Shown here: one piece after another, positions 12,901 through 26,939 of the stretch
Numbering within the stretch: position 1 is the first letter of the stretch
Layout of the letters: each line of letters opens with the position of its first letter
Assembly: GCA_900618425.1 (NCBI GenBank)
Contig: UZAN01039454.1
Span: 90,891-154,890, forward strand
Source: Echinostoma caproni
Taxonomy: Eukaryota; Platyhelminthes; Trematoda; Plagiorchiida; Echinostomatidae
DNA: 64,000 bases
Reading direction: 5' to 3'
Position numbers and translations under genes: made by a program
The notes under the pieces: model-generated
Told to the model about the DNA's origin: nothing
Database searches by the model: none
Seen by the model: the letters and a program-made list of their open reading frames with translations, nothing else

Positions 12901-15900
12901 AAGCACTAGCAGCTGAACCTTGTCACAGTGTGTAAACTGATTGGAGCATTCAAAAACAGCAATTGCCATACGTTCCAGAGATTTCAGTAGCAACCATGCT
13001 GTCGATTCGACACAATTGTCCTTTTTCCTTCTGAGGGAAGGAGGTGATGCATATGTCTTGCCACAAGTCAGCTATTTCAGAATCAGAAAGACAGCGATTA
13101 AATCCATCCACCAAAGTTGAATCCTGACGGTTTAAACTTTAGTATCTAAATTTCTCAACAAGAATGATCACAAGAGAAATTACTTCGTTAATACCGATCA
13201 AAAATTAGTATTTCCTTGTTCACACCAGTCAACTCGGGTGACAACTGAATTGTTCTAACTATGAATAGCACATACATGTTAAGTAATGTTTAACTTTGAA
13301 CTTTCTGGGAACGCAGTGTTTGCAAGTGGACGTATAATGTTATGTTAATCTAGGTTTCGTGCGAAGGTACGTAATAAATTTGAGAAAACGCCGAGAACTC
13401 AATGGTAGTAGAGACGTTTACTACCAAATTTCCTACCAGCCAGGTGATTAGGCTATTTGGCTAAGAGTATAATTGCGTAATCTATATGCAACCAAATACC
13501 GATGAGATTCAACAAAGAAGAAACATTTTGTTTAAATGCACTGCTAGTATAATCTCAAACTTTTTCAGCTTTGTAACGCTATCATAGCTGGTCTGGAATT
13601 TTTCTTTTAAAAGTTACAAAATACGTGTTCCGGACAGACATTATAGAAGAATGTCATCCTTGATCAGAAAGCGGTCTAACGTTGAACCCTGAATTTTGTT
13701 TGAATCAGCTTTTATAGGTTACTTTATTTATTTGGTTAATTGTTCGTGCTTAATTTCACTAAGTAATCCTACCAATCAAAGTCATAAGCTGAAAACATAA
13801 TTATCCTTAGGATTACCCGGTTTAACGCATGTCCAGTGGGTGACATTGTGTTGCGAAACGAAACTTTGGTGGGGCGCCCCATTCGAATACACCCCGATGA
13901 TGTGACCAAATGAACGAAACGGCTGTTGAGTGTCTTGTGTGACACCTCCAACAGAAATTCGATAATCAAAACCGTAAGCTATTCAAAACTACGAAGCTCT
14001 TCAAGAGAAGTCATGTTCGCAATTTTTCAAATATTTGAACAAAAATACATTTCTTCATTCTACATTCATTTATCGCAGGAGTTGATACTGAAAGGATTTC
14101 ACCATTTTATTTTCGGTGCAAAGCTGTTAATAAGAATACGAATTAGCAAAGAACTATCGGAAGTGGCTGATCGTAAAATCCTAACCAGGTGAAGCACAGT
14201 AATATAAATTGACAAAGAAATATGTATAAAACATTTTCAGGGTCTTAATCATGCCATTACAACAAAATAAAAATGACTAGTAACAGAGAAGGATGTGTTC
14301 ATATTGTGAGCTATTTAGGACTGTTTAAATATGTATGAGTCACTTCACCACACAAAAATTTCAACCAACAATAAAATTATTCAATAATAATTACCACTGG
14401 GCCTAATGCCGTTTGTTTCTCTGAGTACATACCAGATTTCTAGACTCTCAGAAATGACAAATTTTAAATTAAAAATAGTGTATTTCGTTGCAAATTAACA
14501 TATTAGTAATCGGTGGATTGAGGTACTTCGATTTCAAGTTCCGGCTCATACAATTCCGTTTCCATCACGGATAGAAGTATTTATAATGATGAAAATGGAT
14601 AATTTCAGCCTTGGCCTTTATTAATAATGAGAACACTTTAAATTTGAACTCCAATTTTCTGTAATGATTATTATTTTAAAGAAATTTAGCCTCCGCTTAA
14701 AATCAGTCAAGTGATTATCACGAAAATGTGTTATTCATGATATTCATAATATATTTTGTCTTGAAGCTCAGAATTAGTCGGCAAGACTGGTTCTCAGGAC
14801 CAGGAATCCCAAGTTATTAGGTTCTTTCGAATCCAGTTTTTGTCAAGATATACGTCATCAGTTAGTCCATGTTAGACTTTGATATCCATCCAAGGTTGTG
14901 ACACGTTTGCACGTGCTGATGCATGTTTATTCTTTGGAACGGAATCAACTCTGACAGTGATGTAATTCGCACACATAGGCAAATATTTAACTAATGCCCC
15001 AATCTATGTTTTCCAACGAACCAAGAGGGACATTATTTAGAGCTTCCCCGAGGAGAGCTAATGAGGGCCAATTATGCAGTTTACAAGAATCGATAAACAA
15101 TATTTCCCAAATTATGTAAGAGCCCTGTCATTTCCAGCATCGAATAAGTCACGCATCATAAAGCGTGATCTATCTTAAGAATTGTTGGAGCTTATGAGTG
15201 TTTGTTACCATTGCGAAGGGTATTCGATATAAATTCAGCACGTGACGAACGTTCTCGTATCCAACAACCGTTCACAAATTTACCTCAACGTGCTATGATG
15301 TAGAGTCACCCAAAATTTTAAAGATTTCGTTCATTAAAATAATCTCCATATAGTGATCGTAACTTCCTATTTAAAGATCCTTTCTATTTGCCGGAATTTC
15401 GTGATTGAGTGCTAAATGAATCACAGAATCCCACAATGCAGCGGATATTTTAAATGAAAGTGGAGTATTTAGAAGAACATGAGAAAATTAGCTCCACGAG
15501 GATTCTTAATTAAACATCAGTATGTAGCAAACCTGTATGCCAACGGTACAAGTTAATAGTAACCCAATTATTACAGTGAAACGAGCACCATATTTGAACA
15601 TGATACAGGTAGTCAAACTGCGAGTACTGTTGGAACCAACTGCTGGAGTATTCTAAACAAAGATCATTGAACACAAGTCAGTAGTTCTTGAGCACTGATC
15701 TTTCTCTGTTTGATGGTTGCTTAAATAAATGTGAACCCTGAAATTTGACATCTTATCAATGATATTCGTTGACGAAGCTCAGCAGAAATAAGTCCGAGAA
15801 CTTGACGAAGTGCAGGTTTATTCAAATCAATCTGTAAATAGATGACGTGTGCGCGAGGGTAAAACCCATAGATAAAGGAAACTAAGAAACATGTCAGTTG

Positions 15901-18900
15901 GTCATTTGAAATAACTCACAGACGGACCTGACACTAATTGAAGAAACAGTTGATTACAGTGCCCAAAATGGAGAACCGCAGGTCGTAAGTTCCACTCCAG
16001 TTACCCCTTTCCATCTTCACAATAAGTGTATTTACTCAGACATCCTTGAAGGGTTGTAGCGCACCTCTTTACAATTCAATGAACTATTGCATTTTCAATT
16101 GCTATAGAAGAAGTGAAAAATATATCATTGTACTACAAAGTCTCCATCTTTTCCTTTTGAAGAAAAACTAAGAGAAAGACATAAAGTGTAATGCACCAAA
16201 TCGCCTCAAGAGAACACATGATGAACACTGGAATACCGAAATGGATCAAGACGTCATCCCGGATGTTGATAGAACGTTTATCAAGAAATTATCGAACTCA
16301 TCGTAATGACGAAACGAATCTCGTTGACCTGATCTATTGGAAACAATATTAAAACTGTCATAAGTTTCTCCGAAAAGGAGTATTTCATTCCTTTGCCCAA
16401 TCTGAACTGTTAGGTCGCTCGAAAGTAAAACCAAGTACTCTAATTGCACGCTCGGATGGATTGTCAAAATAGCCATTGGGAGGTGAAAATTCGTCCCGGA
16501 TCTATTTAAGTTATTACCATTGCAAGACACGTAACGCAACAATCAACACCATTACTGCTGTATCATGGTACAACGCAAAACGTCGATGGCCTTAAAATAA
16601 AATGACTGGAATTAGGAAAGAAAAGGGACAAGCTGTGGCTCTACCAAAGTAAATACACATCTCGCAATCCTGGATGGCACCAAGGCCGAATGTAGAACAA
16701 AGCGACTGTTTCTGAAGACACTTCATGTAATCATGATGGTTCTCATAAAGAAACCCCATATTTATAAAATTATAGAGCTATTAGATAGAACCTATGGCAC
16801 AAACGAAGGAGCTTTATATCAAGTTACGAACATCGTTTTCCTTTTACTCCAGCTGGAAATGAACTCAGCTGTCTCTACATAAGCAATTCGCTTTCAAATA
16901 ATTTACTTATACCGGGGACGACAAAAGGCTTGAGCGCAATAACGATTCTTCAATGATCCATGTTACCGTTGTAATTTTTCGATTCACCTCCAAATCAGAC
17001 TAACGATTCGGAACCAGAAAGTGAATTTCAGTAACTCGAAATCAGATTGTAGAGCTAGAAATTAAACAGCTGCTTGTTGATCAGCCGATGACATTTACAC
17101 GAACGTGATCGCTTTAATCGATGGCGAAAGATTTATTATGAACGTTATGCACCGTTATCAATGAGTGTCAATATGGTCATCCAACAAAAGTCTTCAGTGT
17201 ATTCCGGTGTATTAGTCAGACTCGAAATTTCACAACAATCAAATGACAATACTAAACGATATTCTCGCGCACAAAGAGGAAAATAATTTTGCGGACACCA
17301 TATTTGCGGCTTTCCATATTGCACTGTTATTTATCAAAAAAGTGAAAGATGTGTTGTGGTAGCGAGCGTTATGATGAAGACTTCTCCCCTGAGAAAGGTA
17401 TCAGAAATTATGCTGATATAAAGTTTTAACATTGTGGCGGTTCATTGGCGGTAATTAGGATATATTGAAGAGTAGCAAGATATAAATTTGTTGTGCCCCA
17501 TGTTAGCAAACCGTTTGACGAATGTATCATAGTTTTACAGCTGAACAATGATGGTTTTAATTAGAAGAAAGCTAACGATTCGATAGAATGTTTAGAACAT
17601 GCACAATTTTGGTTTAAAGATTCACAGATTCCTCTGGAGTGTTTCGTTAGCGTTTATTCAAATATGTTCCTTAGGCACAAACAAGACTGTGGAAGGACTA
17701 CGGGATTTACAAACTGTGTGTGTATCCATAGAATCCGTTGTGATCTAATCCACGCATGAAGAATTTCTGACGGCACTGCGGATCGTCACTTTGAAAGAAC
17801 ATTCTTTTAGCGAAACAGATTAAGAGTTTTTCCTGATCGGGCTTGAAGCCCAAGTGTATTTGGTGAAAATGCACATGCGATGATTCCCGGCAAGCATAAC
17901 CTAGCTTAACAATGAATTACAGACCTTTTTAAGATGAATAAATCATCACCGCTGCCTGATGAAGTCACCTCAATAAACAAACTAAATTTGGTAATTCTGC
18001 CTGTTTATTGTAGCTTCATTCCATTTGAGTTTGCATTTCTAATATTTTAGCTGTTAGTTGCGGCTTCCACATTCTCTGTGTAATCACTGTTTTCTAGTTT
18101 TACATGAACCTAAACTACAACAAAAGAATTGCCAGGTAATGTTTACGCCGTTGATTTAAGTGATTACGGGATGATATCATCTTTCATAGCGAAACTGCAT
18201 GCCGAAACACATGATTTCATATTCTTATCTTCTCAAAAGATCCCACATGGAATTTGAACGAATGAGTTTTGCCCAGCTGGTAGCATTATTTCGGAAAGTA
18301 ATACACAAGGCAAATGAAGCAGCAGATCAAAGTAAATTCAGTAGACTCTGTTCATCCAGTGGTTAGTTTTGAGCTGCTTAAGCACCTACCGTTCAAGGGG
18401 AGAACTTAGTAATCCAGGCGTCTTCACGCCGCTACTAGACCGTCATTGGTAGCACAACACCCATCAATCGAAAATCGCATATAACAAGCGATATTAGTGA
18501 ACTATGGTTCTTAGGATAGGGCTGAATACATAAACAACTATGAGGAGGTAACTAACTTGTTCAAACAGGTAGCAAAATACGTTTTTCAACATGAATAAAA
18601 CTGGATTGATGCAGAGTGTTAAATGTTAGATTCGAGGGGAGAAGAATGGTACTCATTGAGTCCTATTTAAATAATTGAACATGTAAGCTTCAGAGATTTT
18701 ACTGATGCTTTGATCACCATAACTCTCGGTATCGAATATATTTATGATATCCATATTGACCGTGCTTTATATTGTGAATAAAGTTTACATGTAGTAAAAC
18801 CGCTACTTTGAAATAGAGATGAACTTTGCGTAATGAATTTTTTGTTTACCCGAGGATTCTTAACCTGTAATTCCGACGAGACTGTGTATCAAAATTAAAA

Positions 18901-21172
18901 CTCAAATCACAAATAAGGACGATGATTCCTACTGAGGCACCCAACTTTTATACTGGGTTAGACAACATCTGGTCCCGTTTGTTGTGTGTGCGGCATCGAG
19001 GTGCAAGGTGTTTGCTCTAAAAGCGTGGTTGACTGAACCAACGGTTTTATGCGCATTCATCTCAGCTATCCGGAGATGAAGATAACACGGAAAACGTGAA
19101 AGTGTATTTGTCTCTGTGGAGCAAAGTTTAATTATTGTTCATCAAAGAAGATGAGCTAATTAGTGCAGTCTATATCAAGGCGATTTCACTATCCTAATTC
19201 ATTTTCCACTAAAGTGAGGAAGACACAGAGATCGATGGCAACTGTAAGGATAACCAAAGAAGCCGGATAAACGACCAGTAAACTATCAACAATAAAATGA
19301 CCGTAACAGTTGAATCTACAATAATCATTTCATCAGCATCAGAAGACATATGTGGGCAGTCTATGCTACAGTCTATGCTACGTTAAAGCAACTCTGGAAG
19401 AAAGATGTGACCGACACAAACACGTTCGTTAAACTGAAACCCCGGGGTTCATATATAGCGAGAATGTTGTGCCCACATATTTCTTCTGATGTTGATGAAA
19501 TGGATAAAGGGAAAAGGATGTTTTACTATAATAATCGATCGGTATGAAGCTTACAAACTCTGTCCCAGTTAACGCAGGGTACACACATCCCTTTTCTATG
19601 AAGAAATAAAATAAATAGACTGCGATTCACATTAGTGTTAACCATAGTACTGGATGAGATCAACTATAGGTAACAAGATAATGGATGTGCTCTTTTAATC
19701 GTCATGGTCATGAAACCAGATCGGCATGCGTAGTTCATGTACCCAAGATTCCTTTAGACGAGCAAACCAATTATTCCCTAATCAACCCATTTTCTTCAGA
19801 AATAACATAAATAAATACCCACAATGGACGTCAATTCCTATGGAAACCGTCGGTAGTCACAAGTTCTAAATTTCCTATTTTCTACTTTGCTCATTACTGT
19901 TGTAATTAGGGCTATCTCCTGAGATAGACGTAGGAGACATTATCATTACCCAGCATACGTATATAAAAATGCTTCCGTTAACACTAACAGTAAATTGTAT
20001 GAGATATCATCATTTATATCAGAACACACGATTCAAAATGTCCTGTGATTGGTTGGTTGAAATGGCGTTCTACGTTTCCAGACTCATCGTATTCTAGTAT
20101 TCCACAAGAACATGACTATACATAAGAACTGCACTTAACCGAAGGAAGCGGACAGAACATCTGTGGAAAAAATATTCGTTCAGTTTTATTCGGTCTTGTG
20201 AGACCAAGAGTAATTCGTGATACCAATTATTGCATTGATGCCAAAAGAAAGACCAAACACCCAAATTAGGTTGAGGGTAAACACCATGATGAAACAAAGA
20301 AACGCATCACTCGAAATTATTTCGATCATGAAAGAAACGAGTCCCAAATGGCGGGATGGGTTTTAGAATTGTCCCAGGAGGTGTAGAAATAAAACAACCC
20401 TTGGTAGTCTGTGATGACAGCTCGCTACTCCTGATGCTAAATAAAAATTAATTCTCAACCATTCAAAACCCGAAAAGTTTGATATGTACTATTATTATTT
20501 TAGAAGTGGTGGCTGTCTTGTACGTCTATATCGCCTCTTTGAATCAGTTTCATAAGTGTGAACCATTTCGGTAAAGTGGTTCCAGTGAGGTCCTCATAGT
20601 GGGTTTGTTTGCTTCGAAAATCAATTAAGTTCAATTATAAAAGCTACTGAAATTTTTGATACAAACATTTGACTGTCGTTGGTCACATAAAGCAGCACAG
20701 CAGTGACAATACTGAAGTAGAGCATATTTTGAACTGGTTCAAAGATATTTTCGGAGATCAATCGGAAATGCCAATGTACTCATCCCCTTGGGAGAATGAC
20801 ATTAATTATTTTTCTATGTGAATCATTCAAACTTAACACAACTGTCATTCCCTGGTCTCAGGAACCAACCTGCGATTTTCAAGAATTTATTAATAACCTT
20901 ATGGGTGCTGTAGACAGAATTGACGTTGAATAGGTTGAGGTCATCATGCATGCTCTAAACAAAACCACAAGCGATATTAGTTTACTGAAACAAATTCAAG
21001 TTAACAATGACAAACAATCAGGGTTAGTCTTAACATATATCTACTGTCCCGTAGCGGTTTGAATGCATCGCTGATTTGGTCACTGTTGACTGGATGAAAC
21101 TGCATCCCAACGCATTTATTCCCTTCAAAGACACGACATCATCCAAGAACTTGTCAGAAATATGCTCCAATG
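9985..21172. other. 11 kb without a recognisable gene
   Basis: I found no named domain, RNA gene or transposon protein here. Small details: an ACTTG pentanucleotide run at 10330-10344, a weak B-box-like word near 15985, and a 12-bp tandem pair at 19357-19380. The best open frames are 90 codons at 12152-12424 (minus) and 98 codons at 16246-16542 (minus). Both are unrecognised and of chance length. Confidence 0.5.
19357..19380. repeat. 12-bp tandem duplication
   Basis: CAGTCTATGCTA is present twice in direct succession without mismatch. It is a simple short duplication with no sign of function. Confidence 0.8.
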
Positions 21173-22964
21173 TTATTCTCGTTTAACTCTTAATATGTCT
21201 CTCCAAGACCTATTGATTTCAGTAAGTTTCTGAAAATTCGTTTGAGTGAACTCGTTCCCAAAGAAATTGCACACTCTTCGTGCCTCATTCTCCGTCCATA
21301 CCATACAAAGCTTAGTAAAATAATTTTGATTACCGATGCTTCCCTTTTTGTGACTCGTTTGAAAGCGAGATAGTAAACTGGTCATTCGCTTGTTATGCCT
21401 TTCTAATAAGGCTAAAGATTTTTCAAAAAAGCATTGAGAAGCTTGGATTGTCTTAATGACACTCACCAAGATTTGCACAGATATTATCTAAGTACACTGC
21501 CAAACGGCTTCTGAATATGAAGCTTTGAAGTTGCTACTTGATCAAATCAAGACCCTGCACCATGCGTCTGCTGTAGTGGTTCAGAGATGGAGTATACGTT
21601 GATGCATACAACTACAGAATTATACAGAGATCAGCACAAAACCACCTACTCCTCATTCGACGACCCCAGATAACCATCATGATCATTCCTTTTCATTAAA
21701 CCCACGCAAATATATGCGAAGCGCTCAAAGATATTTGGCAATTATCCTGTATGCCATTCAGAATGGTTGGGTTTACACGGCAGAAGTGAATTTCTTGAGT
21801 TTATAGACACAAAGACAGACTGGAAGTGACTCCTGGAGACATTCTTTTGCCTGAGTAACTGCACTGGAATTGCTCCCATACATATCTGATCATTTATAAT
21901 GTTAACATACTGAATTTTTTCACTTTGCTAAGTTATTACATGGTTTTATCGTTTGTGAATGACTCTCCCGTGATTCAAGTATCCACATCATCTTGCTCAC
22001 TCATAGTCTCAACCAATCCTGAGTTCTCACCACGAGAATAACCCTTTGCTACCTCCATCTGGTTCACAAAAATGGAGCGGTCACACAAAAGATGGAAATG
22101 GACTTCGTCAATCCAAACGGGCATGGGACTTTCAGATTCACTGGACAGCAGTTTTTCTGCATTTAGTTCACGTACCGTTTTGGTGATATCTGTTGTGATA
22201 CCAACTGACATGAGACTTGGTAATTCATCTAGCCATAACTTGCCTTTTAAACATAGTCTGCTAGTTGATAAAATAATTACCTTTTCATGCAGTGTTTATA
22301 TTTGGATTTAAGCCGCTTTCAGAGTAATTGTTCAACCTTCGGGTATCCATTTCCACCTTTTCATACAAATCGTGTTCAGTGTGAGTTCTATTGTTCAATG
22401 GTATCTTCCGGAATATGCCAAGACCTGAAATCGTATTCATAAATGCACCGTTTCTATTTTACACTCTAACATTTGGCTACCTATCTCCAACCTCCATCAT
22501 CATTGTGTGCACTGACAGCCTCATATTAAAAAATAGCGTAAATACCAAGCAAAAGCGCATTATTAACTAGAGCTCGTTCCGTTAACCATAATTATTCGAG
22601 AACCAGGATTCAAAATCAGTTGAAAATACTGGCTGTCCGTACGGCTTAGAATGACTAATTGAATCAGATCTGTTTTCTTTAGAATGACAGGGTTAAGAAA
22701 GTCAGATGGAAATCGTTCTAGTGATGCGTAGGTATTGTGAAGATCTCTGAGGAAAAATATTGACAACTCGAAAACCTTTGCACGTAACTTGGAGATAGTT
22801 GCTGAAGTCATTTGCGGTTCCTTTGATTGCATAAGACTAGAAGATCTCAGGCTGTTGATGCTGGCGATGAAAATCGTTCCAGATTCCAAACACCAGAATA
22901 GTCTAGACCACCATGAAGCCACTGTTTGAATGCTTATATCCGAAATAAATGAAATAATTGACAA
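21173..22964 (-). other. Candidate multi-exon coding region, unrecognised
   Basis: Three minus-strand open blocks lie in order: 22563-22964 (133 codons), about 21975-22250 (78 codons from the first ATG, open further upstream) and 21173-21478 (101 codons). Splice-like signals are near: an acceptor TAGCAG just above the second block, a donor-like GTGAGA within it, a short open stretch ending at a GTGAGTG donor near 21505, and a TTTAG acceptor inside the third. The first block has aromatic- and leucine-rich residues, and the second ends acidic (SEQDDVD). I do not recognise a family. Block lengths alone are near chance, so a gene is only a possibility. Confidence 0.2.
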
Positions 22965-23175
22965 ACGTAAAGCTAATTTTAATTTACATGGATTCCGAAT
23001 GTAAATCGTTGATTGAAACGTTGAAATGTTCCGCCCGTTTTTATCTATATCGTTTACTTACCTGACTACAATGTGCGGCGAAACCGGGAGCTAATTGATT
23101 TGTTTCCCAGCCAAAGTCAATTTTCTATTTTTGTGTATATGAGTGACGATCTCAGTTCATTTATCATTTCTGTAA

Positions 23176-23397
23176 CTATACTGTTTGCAACTCCAGTTGT
23201 CCAGGAAACATTTCAAGATGTCCGAGTATCATTTCAATTTGTCTGAGCAACATATCTAGTTCACCGAAATGATATTCGACCAACCTGAGTTGCAAAAGAT
23301 GTAGTTTAACAATTGTTGAACGCAACCCACATTTCCGGTTTCGCAAACTACTAATCATGCATTCATTTGTCGCTTTACGGTGTATCCTTTGTGCCAT
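23176..23397 (-). other. 73-codon ORF with heptad repeats beside an LTR-like block
   Basis: This minus-strand frame begins MAQRIHRK about ten bases beyond the end of the LTR-like block at 23408-23732. Its C-terminal half consists of seven-residue units (FGELDML, LRQIEMI, LGHLEMF, PGQLELQ) that would form a short amphipathic coil. The heptads are produced by a 21-bp tandem DNA repeat, so the ORF may be a by-product of that repeat. Alternatives are the start of a retroelement gag or a first exon. The family is not recognised. Confidence 0.25.
23197..23280. repeat. Degenerate 21-bp tandem repeat, four units
   Basis: Four consecutive 21-base units are visible at 23197, 23218, 23239 and 23260, each beginning like TTGTCCAGGAAACATTTCAAG. 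The last is the most diverged, and a trace of a fifth may follow at 23281. The period is a multiple of three, so one minus-strand frame stays open through all units and gives heptads. A coding origin is possible. Confidence 0.7.
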
Positions 23398-23407
23398 AGA
23401 CCCAATT

Positions 23408-23732
23408 TGTTGGAACGTACTCCGGGCTCTCTCACCTCAGTGGAGTGGTTAGAGATGCGCGACAAGATATCGCTCAACTCGCATTATCAAAGCTGGAGAG
23501 GCTTAGCTGACGAAAAACGGCGGCGGGGATCAGCGGTAGACAGGCGAGACACGGGGTGACGAGAAGACACTGGGAGACAGGTCTTATTGGGTCGAGGTTA
23601 AAGTTAAACCTGAAAGGTAAAGCAAACAAAACGCCACGAACCAAAACTGTCCAGTGAGATACAAGCACTCACGATAAAATCTAACCGACGCAGTTGCCGA
23701 GCCTTATAGTGTGTTATACCATCAATCTGACA
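23408..23732 (-). mobile_element. Possible solo LTR (or GC-rich promoter/5' UTR)
   Basis: Read on the minus strand, the block starts TGTCAG at 23732 and ends CCAACA at 23408, so it has TG..CA ends and is 325 bases long. It has a TATA-like CTATAAGG about 30 bases in and a polyadenylation-like AATAAG, and it is richer in GC than its flanks. Five-base flanks ATTTG and AATTG agree at four positions. These are LTR-like traits, but I saw no second LTR, recognised primer-binding site, or RT or integrase. The alternative is the promoter and 5' leader of a minus-strand gene whose first ATG is at about 23397. Confidence 0.35.
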
Positions 23733-23734
23733 CA

Positions 23735-26215
23735 AATACGACTATTGAGTGAATGAATTGAACTGATTGAATTGAATGAATTGCTCTTGTTTATACAAAA
23801 CCGAATGGTGCTGACTAGATACATCTTTACCGAAATTCTGTCTGTTTCATGCAGCAAAATAGTACTCGAATGCACCAGCTTTTCTTTCAGTATTATAGAA
23901 CGATATCAGAAACACAGAAGCTCAACGCATGTGGGAGCGTAGAATGAGTTTGACCTTTCCTTTCTCGGCCATAGATCAGTTGGATCAGTCAGAGGCTCAC
24001 GCCAATTCAGAATCATTCTGACTCCGTACTGAAGACCTTCATAGTCCTGAAAAATTGAAATCGTCTGGCCATAAAATGTATTGATATCTGCCAGCTTAAA
24101 TCAGTTAACAGGGAGTGAGGAAGATCCAGATTAGCAGCTGGCATATTTAGACCTGTGAACAAGCAAGCAAAGTGGTTGTCTAGTTTTCCCCAAAGCTTTA
24201 CAAAAACGACCTATGTAATCCACGCCCATCTGGGCTAAATTATAGCCTTTCCTGCAGGTGCGCTGTATAAATATAGAATCCGCATGATTCGTGCTAGCCT
24301 GACTATATGCCATCCATAAACATTGGTGGATAAAGGAGGACAATAAGCTGCGAGTCATTCCACCCCATCATCATCATCATCTTCATCATAAATAATGCGT
24401 TAAATAACGTTCTTCTCGGTACAATAATAAGATATAAACATGGCAGACTACAAATCAACCAAACCTTTCAGACTGGTTTTGCCTTGCACACTTGATCAGT
24501 CTTGATCAGCTCAATGAGCAATAAGGTACCAATACCTAACCACTTTAGTCCTTGACTAAAGCATTCTAATGCAATCCGATTGATTACGTTTTACAACTAT
24601 CTTCTCCCTCAAATGAAAAGTCAATCGTACAGGAAGATCGGTCAGTGTGGTCCTAAAAGGAGTCAGATAACATCCACAGCTGATGATCCATGTTATGCAT
24701 TTCAACAATTGAAGCAAAAAATCTTGAAATAAATAAGGTGACGGAGCGCACTATTGATACCGCTTGGCTTTACCTCTGGAATAAACGAATGCTGTTGCAT
24801 GATATCGTAATGTTCTCGCAAAATATGTGTATCTTGAAACTAAGTTCATCCATGATTAGTCAAAATGTCATGCGGTCAGTATGTGACCATTGCTCTGGGA
24901 TCGTTTGGGACCGAAATCTTGGAAATCCACTTTCCTCGTTTTTAAAATAATCTTAAATTATAAATTAGTGGATATAGTATATCGTGTTCCTGATTAAATT
25001 AATCTGAACATAGCGGAATCTGTGTAAAACTTCAAGTGGTTTGTATTTAGCGATCTGAGATTTTTCAGTGATAATTGCACATAAATCACAATATCCGAAG
25101 GCGATACTAACCCGTATCTAAACTTAAAAGCATCACAAAACGTGTGCAACCCGTTTCCTCTGCAAGCCCCTTCTGACTCGGGATCTCACCATACCGGTTT
25201 TGGAATGTGACGTTTCGCTTCTAGAACTGCCTGCATTGGTGTTGTCATCTAATGAACTCAGAAGCCATTATTTTCTCATCATCTGAAACCTTTCCATCTA
25301 AACCCTTTTTTTTCATGTGGAAATGAAAGATTTCGACACTTGGCAGTGATATTCAAATTGAGGCTGCTGTACACCTTACAGTCAGCCTGAAGTTTACCAC
25401 GCTGATAAACCATAGATTTTGTGTTGTAAACAGATCCACTTTGGAGTCAACGGTTAGATTGGCTACACGATTATTCGGTTTGTTAAATAGAAACCACCAA
25501 AGTTGGTGAGCTGCGTAATTCCCCAACCACAGAGAAGGACCGATGTCTTATTCACGACGTTTTTCAAAAACAGTATCCAAATCAAAGCTGTTTTAAGGGG
25601 CATGTTAAACGTTCTGAGTTTATGCGAATCCGGAACGGTTCACTTAAATTTTAAGCGCAAAGTTTTCTCAGCGTGAATCTAAACAGCTCTAATTCGTAAT
25701 TGTTCAGAGCCTTTCTATAACGCTAAACTAGGTTACCGCAAGATGCAAAGCGCATACTGTTGCAAAATGTATAAAGTTGATGCCTGCGGTGTGGTCTCCG
25801 GTGCTTTTCTAAAAAAACAGCAAACAAGGGAGAAACCGGATGTAGGCCTTGTAGAAACTAAGCACTCAGTAGTTCATCAGTGAATCTCGCCGTACATTAA
25901 GATGCACGCTGAATTTCATCCAACTTTTATAGATTAGGACAAGCCAGTTGAGAGGATGGGCATACAAGACTTTTATCCCCCACTGAACTACTTGAAATAA
26001 GTTTTGAACAACCTTTTTCTATATAACGACTAACCGCGGCTGACTACTTTTGTTGCAATTCATTTGTATTGATGAATTATTGTACAAAATCATTAGGCAA
26101 TTGCAGGCATTATCCCAGTAAAATTGGTCGTTAGGAAGATTGATAGTATACGATAAAACTACACACACCTCAAAGTTATACGTAGTTCAGCATAAAACAT
26201 ATTACTGCTAATGAA
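23735..26215. other. Non-coding DNA with simple repeats
   Basis: A GAATT/TGAAT-rich stretch lies at 23745-23785 and an imperfect CAT repeat at 24366-24390. No gene was recognised. The 5' part of the Penelope-like element that begins at 26216 could not be traced into this region. Confidence 0.5.
24366..24390. repeat. (CAT)n microsatellite
   Basis: Five CAT units are followed by CTT and two more CAT units. It is an ordinary short trinucleotide repeat. Confidence 0.8.
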
Positions 26216-26790
26216 ATGAATTTGGGGATAACCACAGAAGCGCTACAAAAACTTTTATTTCGGTGTACGTATGACGTTCAATTTCTTTTCCACGAAACGG
26301 TCTACCGACAAAAGGACGGATCACCACTTGAACCCCTTTTGGCGGATTTTCTCATGGCGATGCTGGAGAATAACTAATCGAACGGCACAGTCACTAACCT
26401 TCATAAATATTGTCGGTTTGGGGACGACATGTTTTGTATAGCTGATTGAAATCGCAAACTAGTAGAAAAGTTCAAATCTGAACAAAAGAGGTAGAAGCAG
26501 ATGATCGAATGCCGTTTCTAGATGTAATCCTCATTAAAAGACGTGACGGATCAATGCAATGCCGTATGTAGCATAAGAAAACATGAAGTGGCCAATATAT
26601 GAATATTTGCAGTGATGTCCCGATCAAACTGAAGAGAAACCTGATTAAATGTTTGGTATCTAGAGCTAGGAGAATATGCTCACAAGAAGTATTGAAGGAT
26701 GAACTTGAATTTAATCGCAAAGTGCTCAGAAGCACTAGCTACCCTGACCGTTTCATTCAACGAAATATGATGGATCAGGTACCAACAGTA
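26216..26790 (+). pseudogene. Penelope-like reverse transcriptase, broken
   Basis: From 26216 the frame reads a helix with LQKLLFRCTYDVQF, then VYRQKDGSPLEPLLADFLMA, the Penelope form of the RT region before the catalytic box. The catalytic box follows at 26417-26428 as FGDD, where YVDD is usual, so both aspartates survive but the first two residues have changed. The thumb follows with MPFLDVILIKRRDGS, GQYMNICSDVP and YPDRFIQRNMM, in the order known for Penelope elements. Stops follow MLENN, CIAD and KR. The order of motifs makes the assignment firm although no single frame covers it. Confidence 0.8.
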
Positions 26791-26939
26791 CACAGTAATA
26801 GAGTGAAAAAGAAGGACCTGTTCTTTAGTCTTTCTTTTATGGTTGAAATTGCCGCTGAAACCCATACAAGACGACCGAATGGAGCGGTAAAAGCCACACG
26901 TAACGTCGCTCACCTATGCTGCTCTTTCAAAAGTTCGCC

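Noticed and set aside
15960..16010. tRNA or SINE at GGTCGTAAGTTCC
   Set aside because: Only a weak B-box-like word, with no A box at the right distance.
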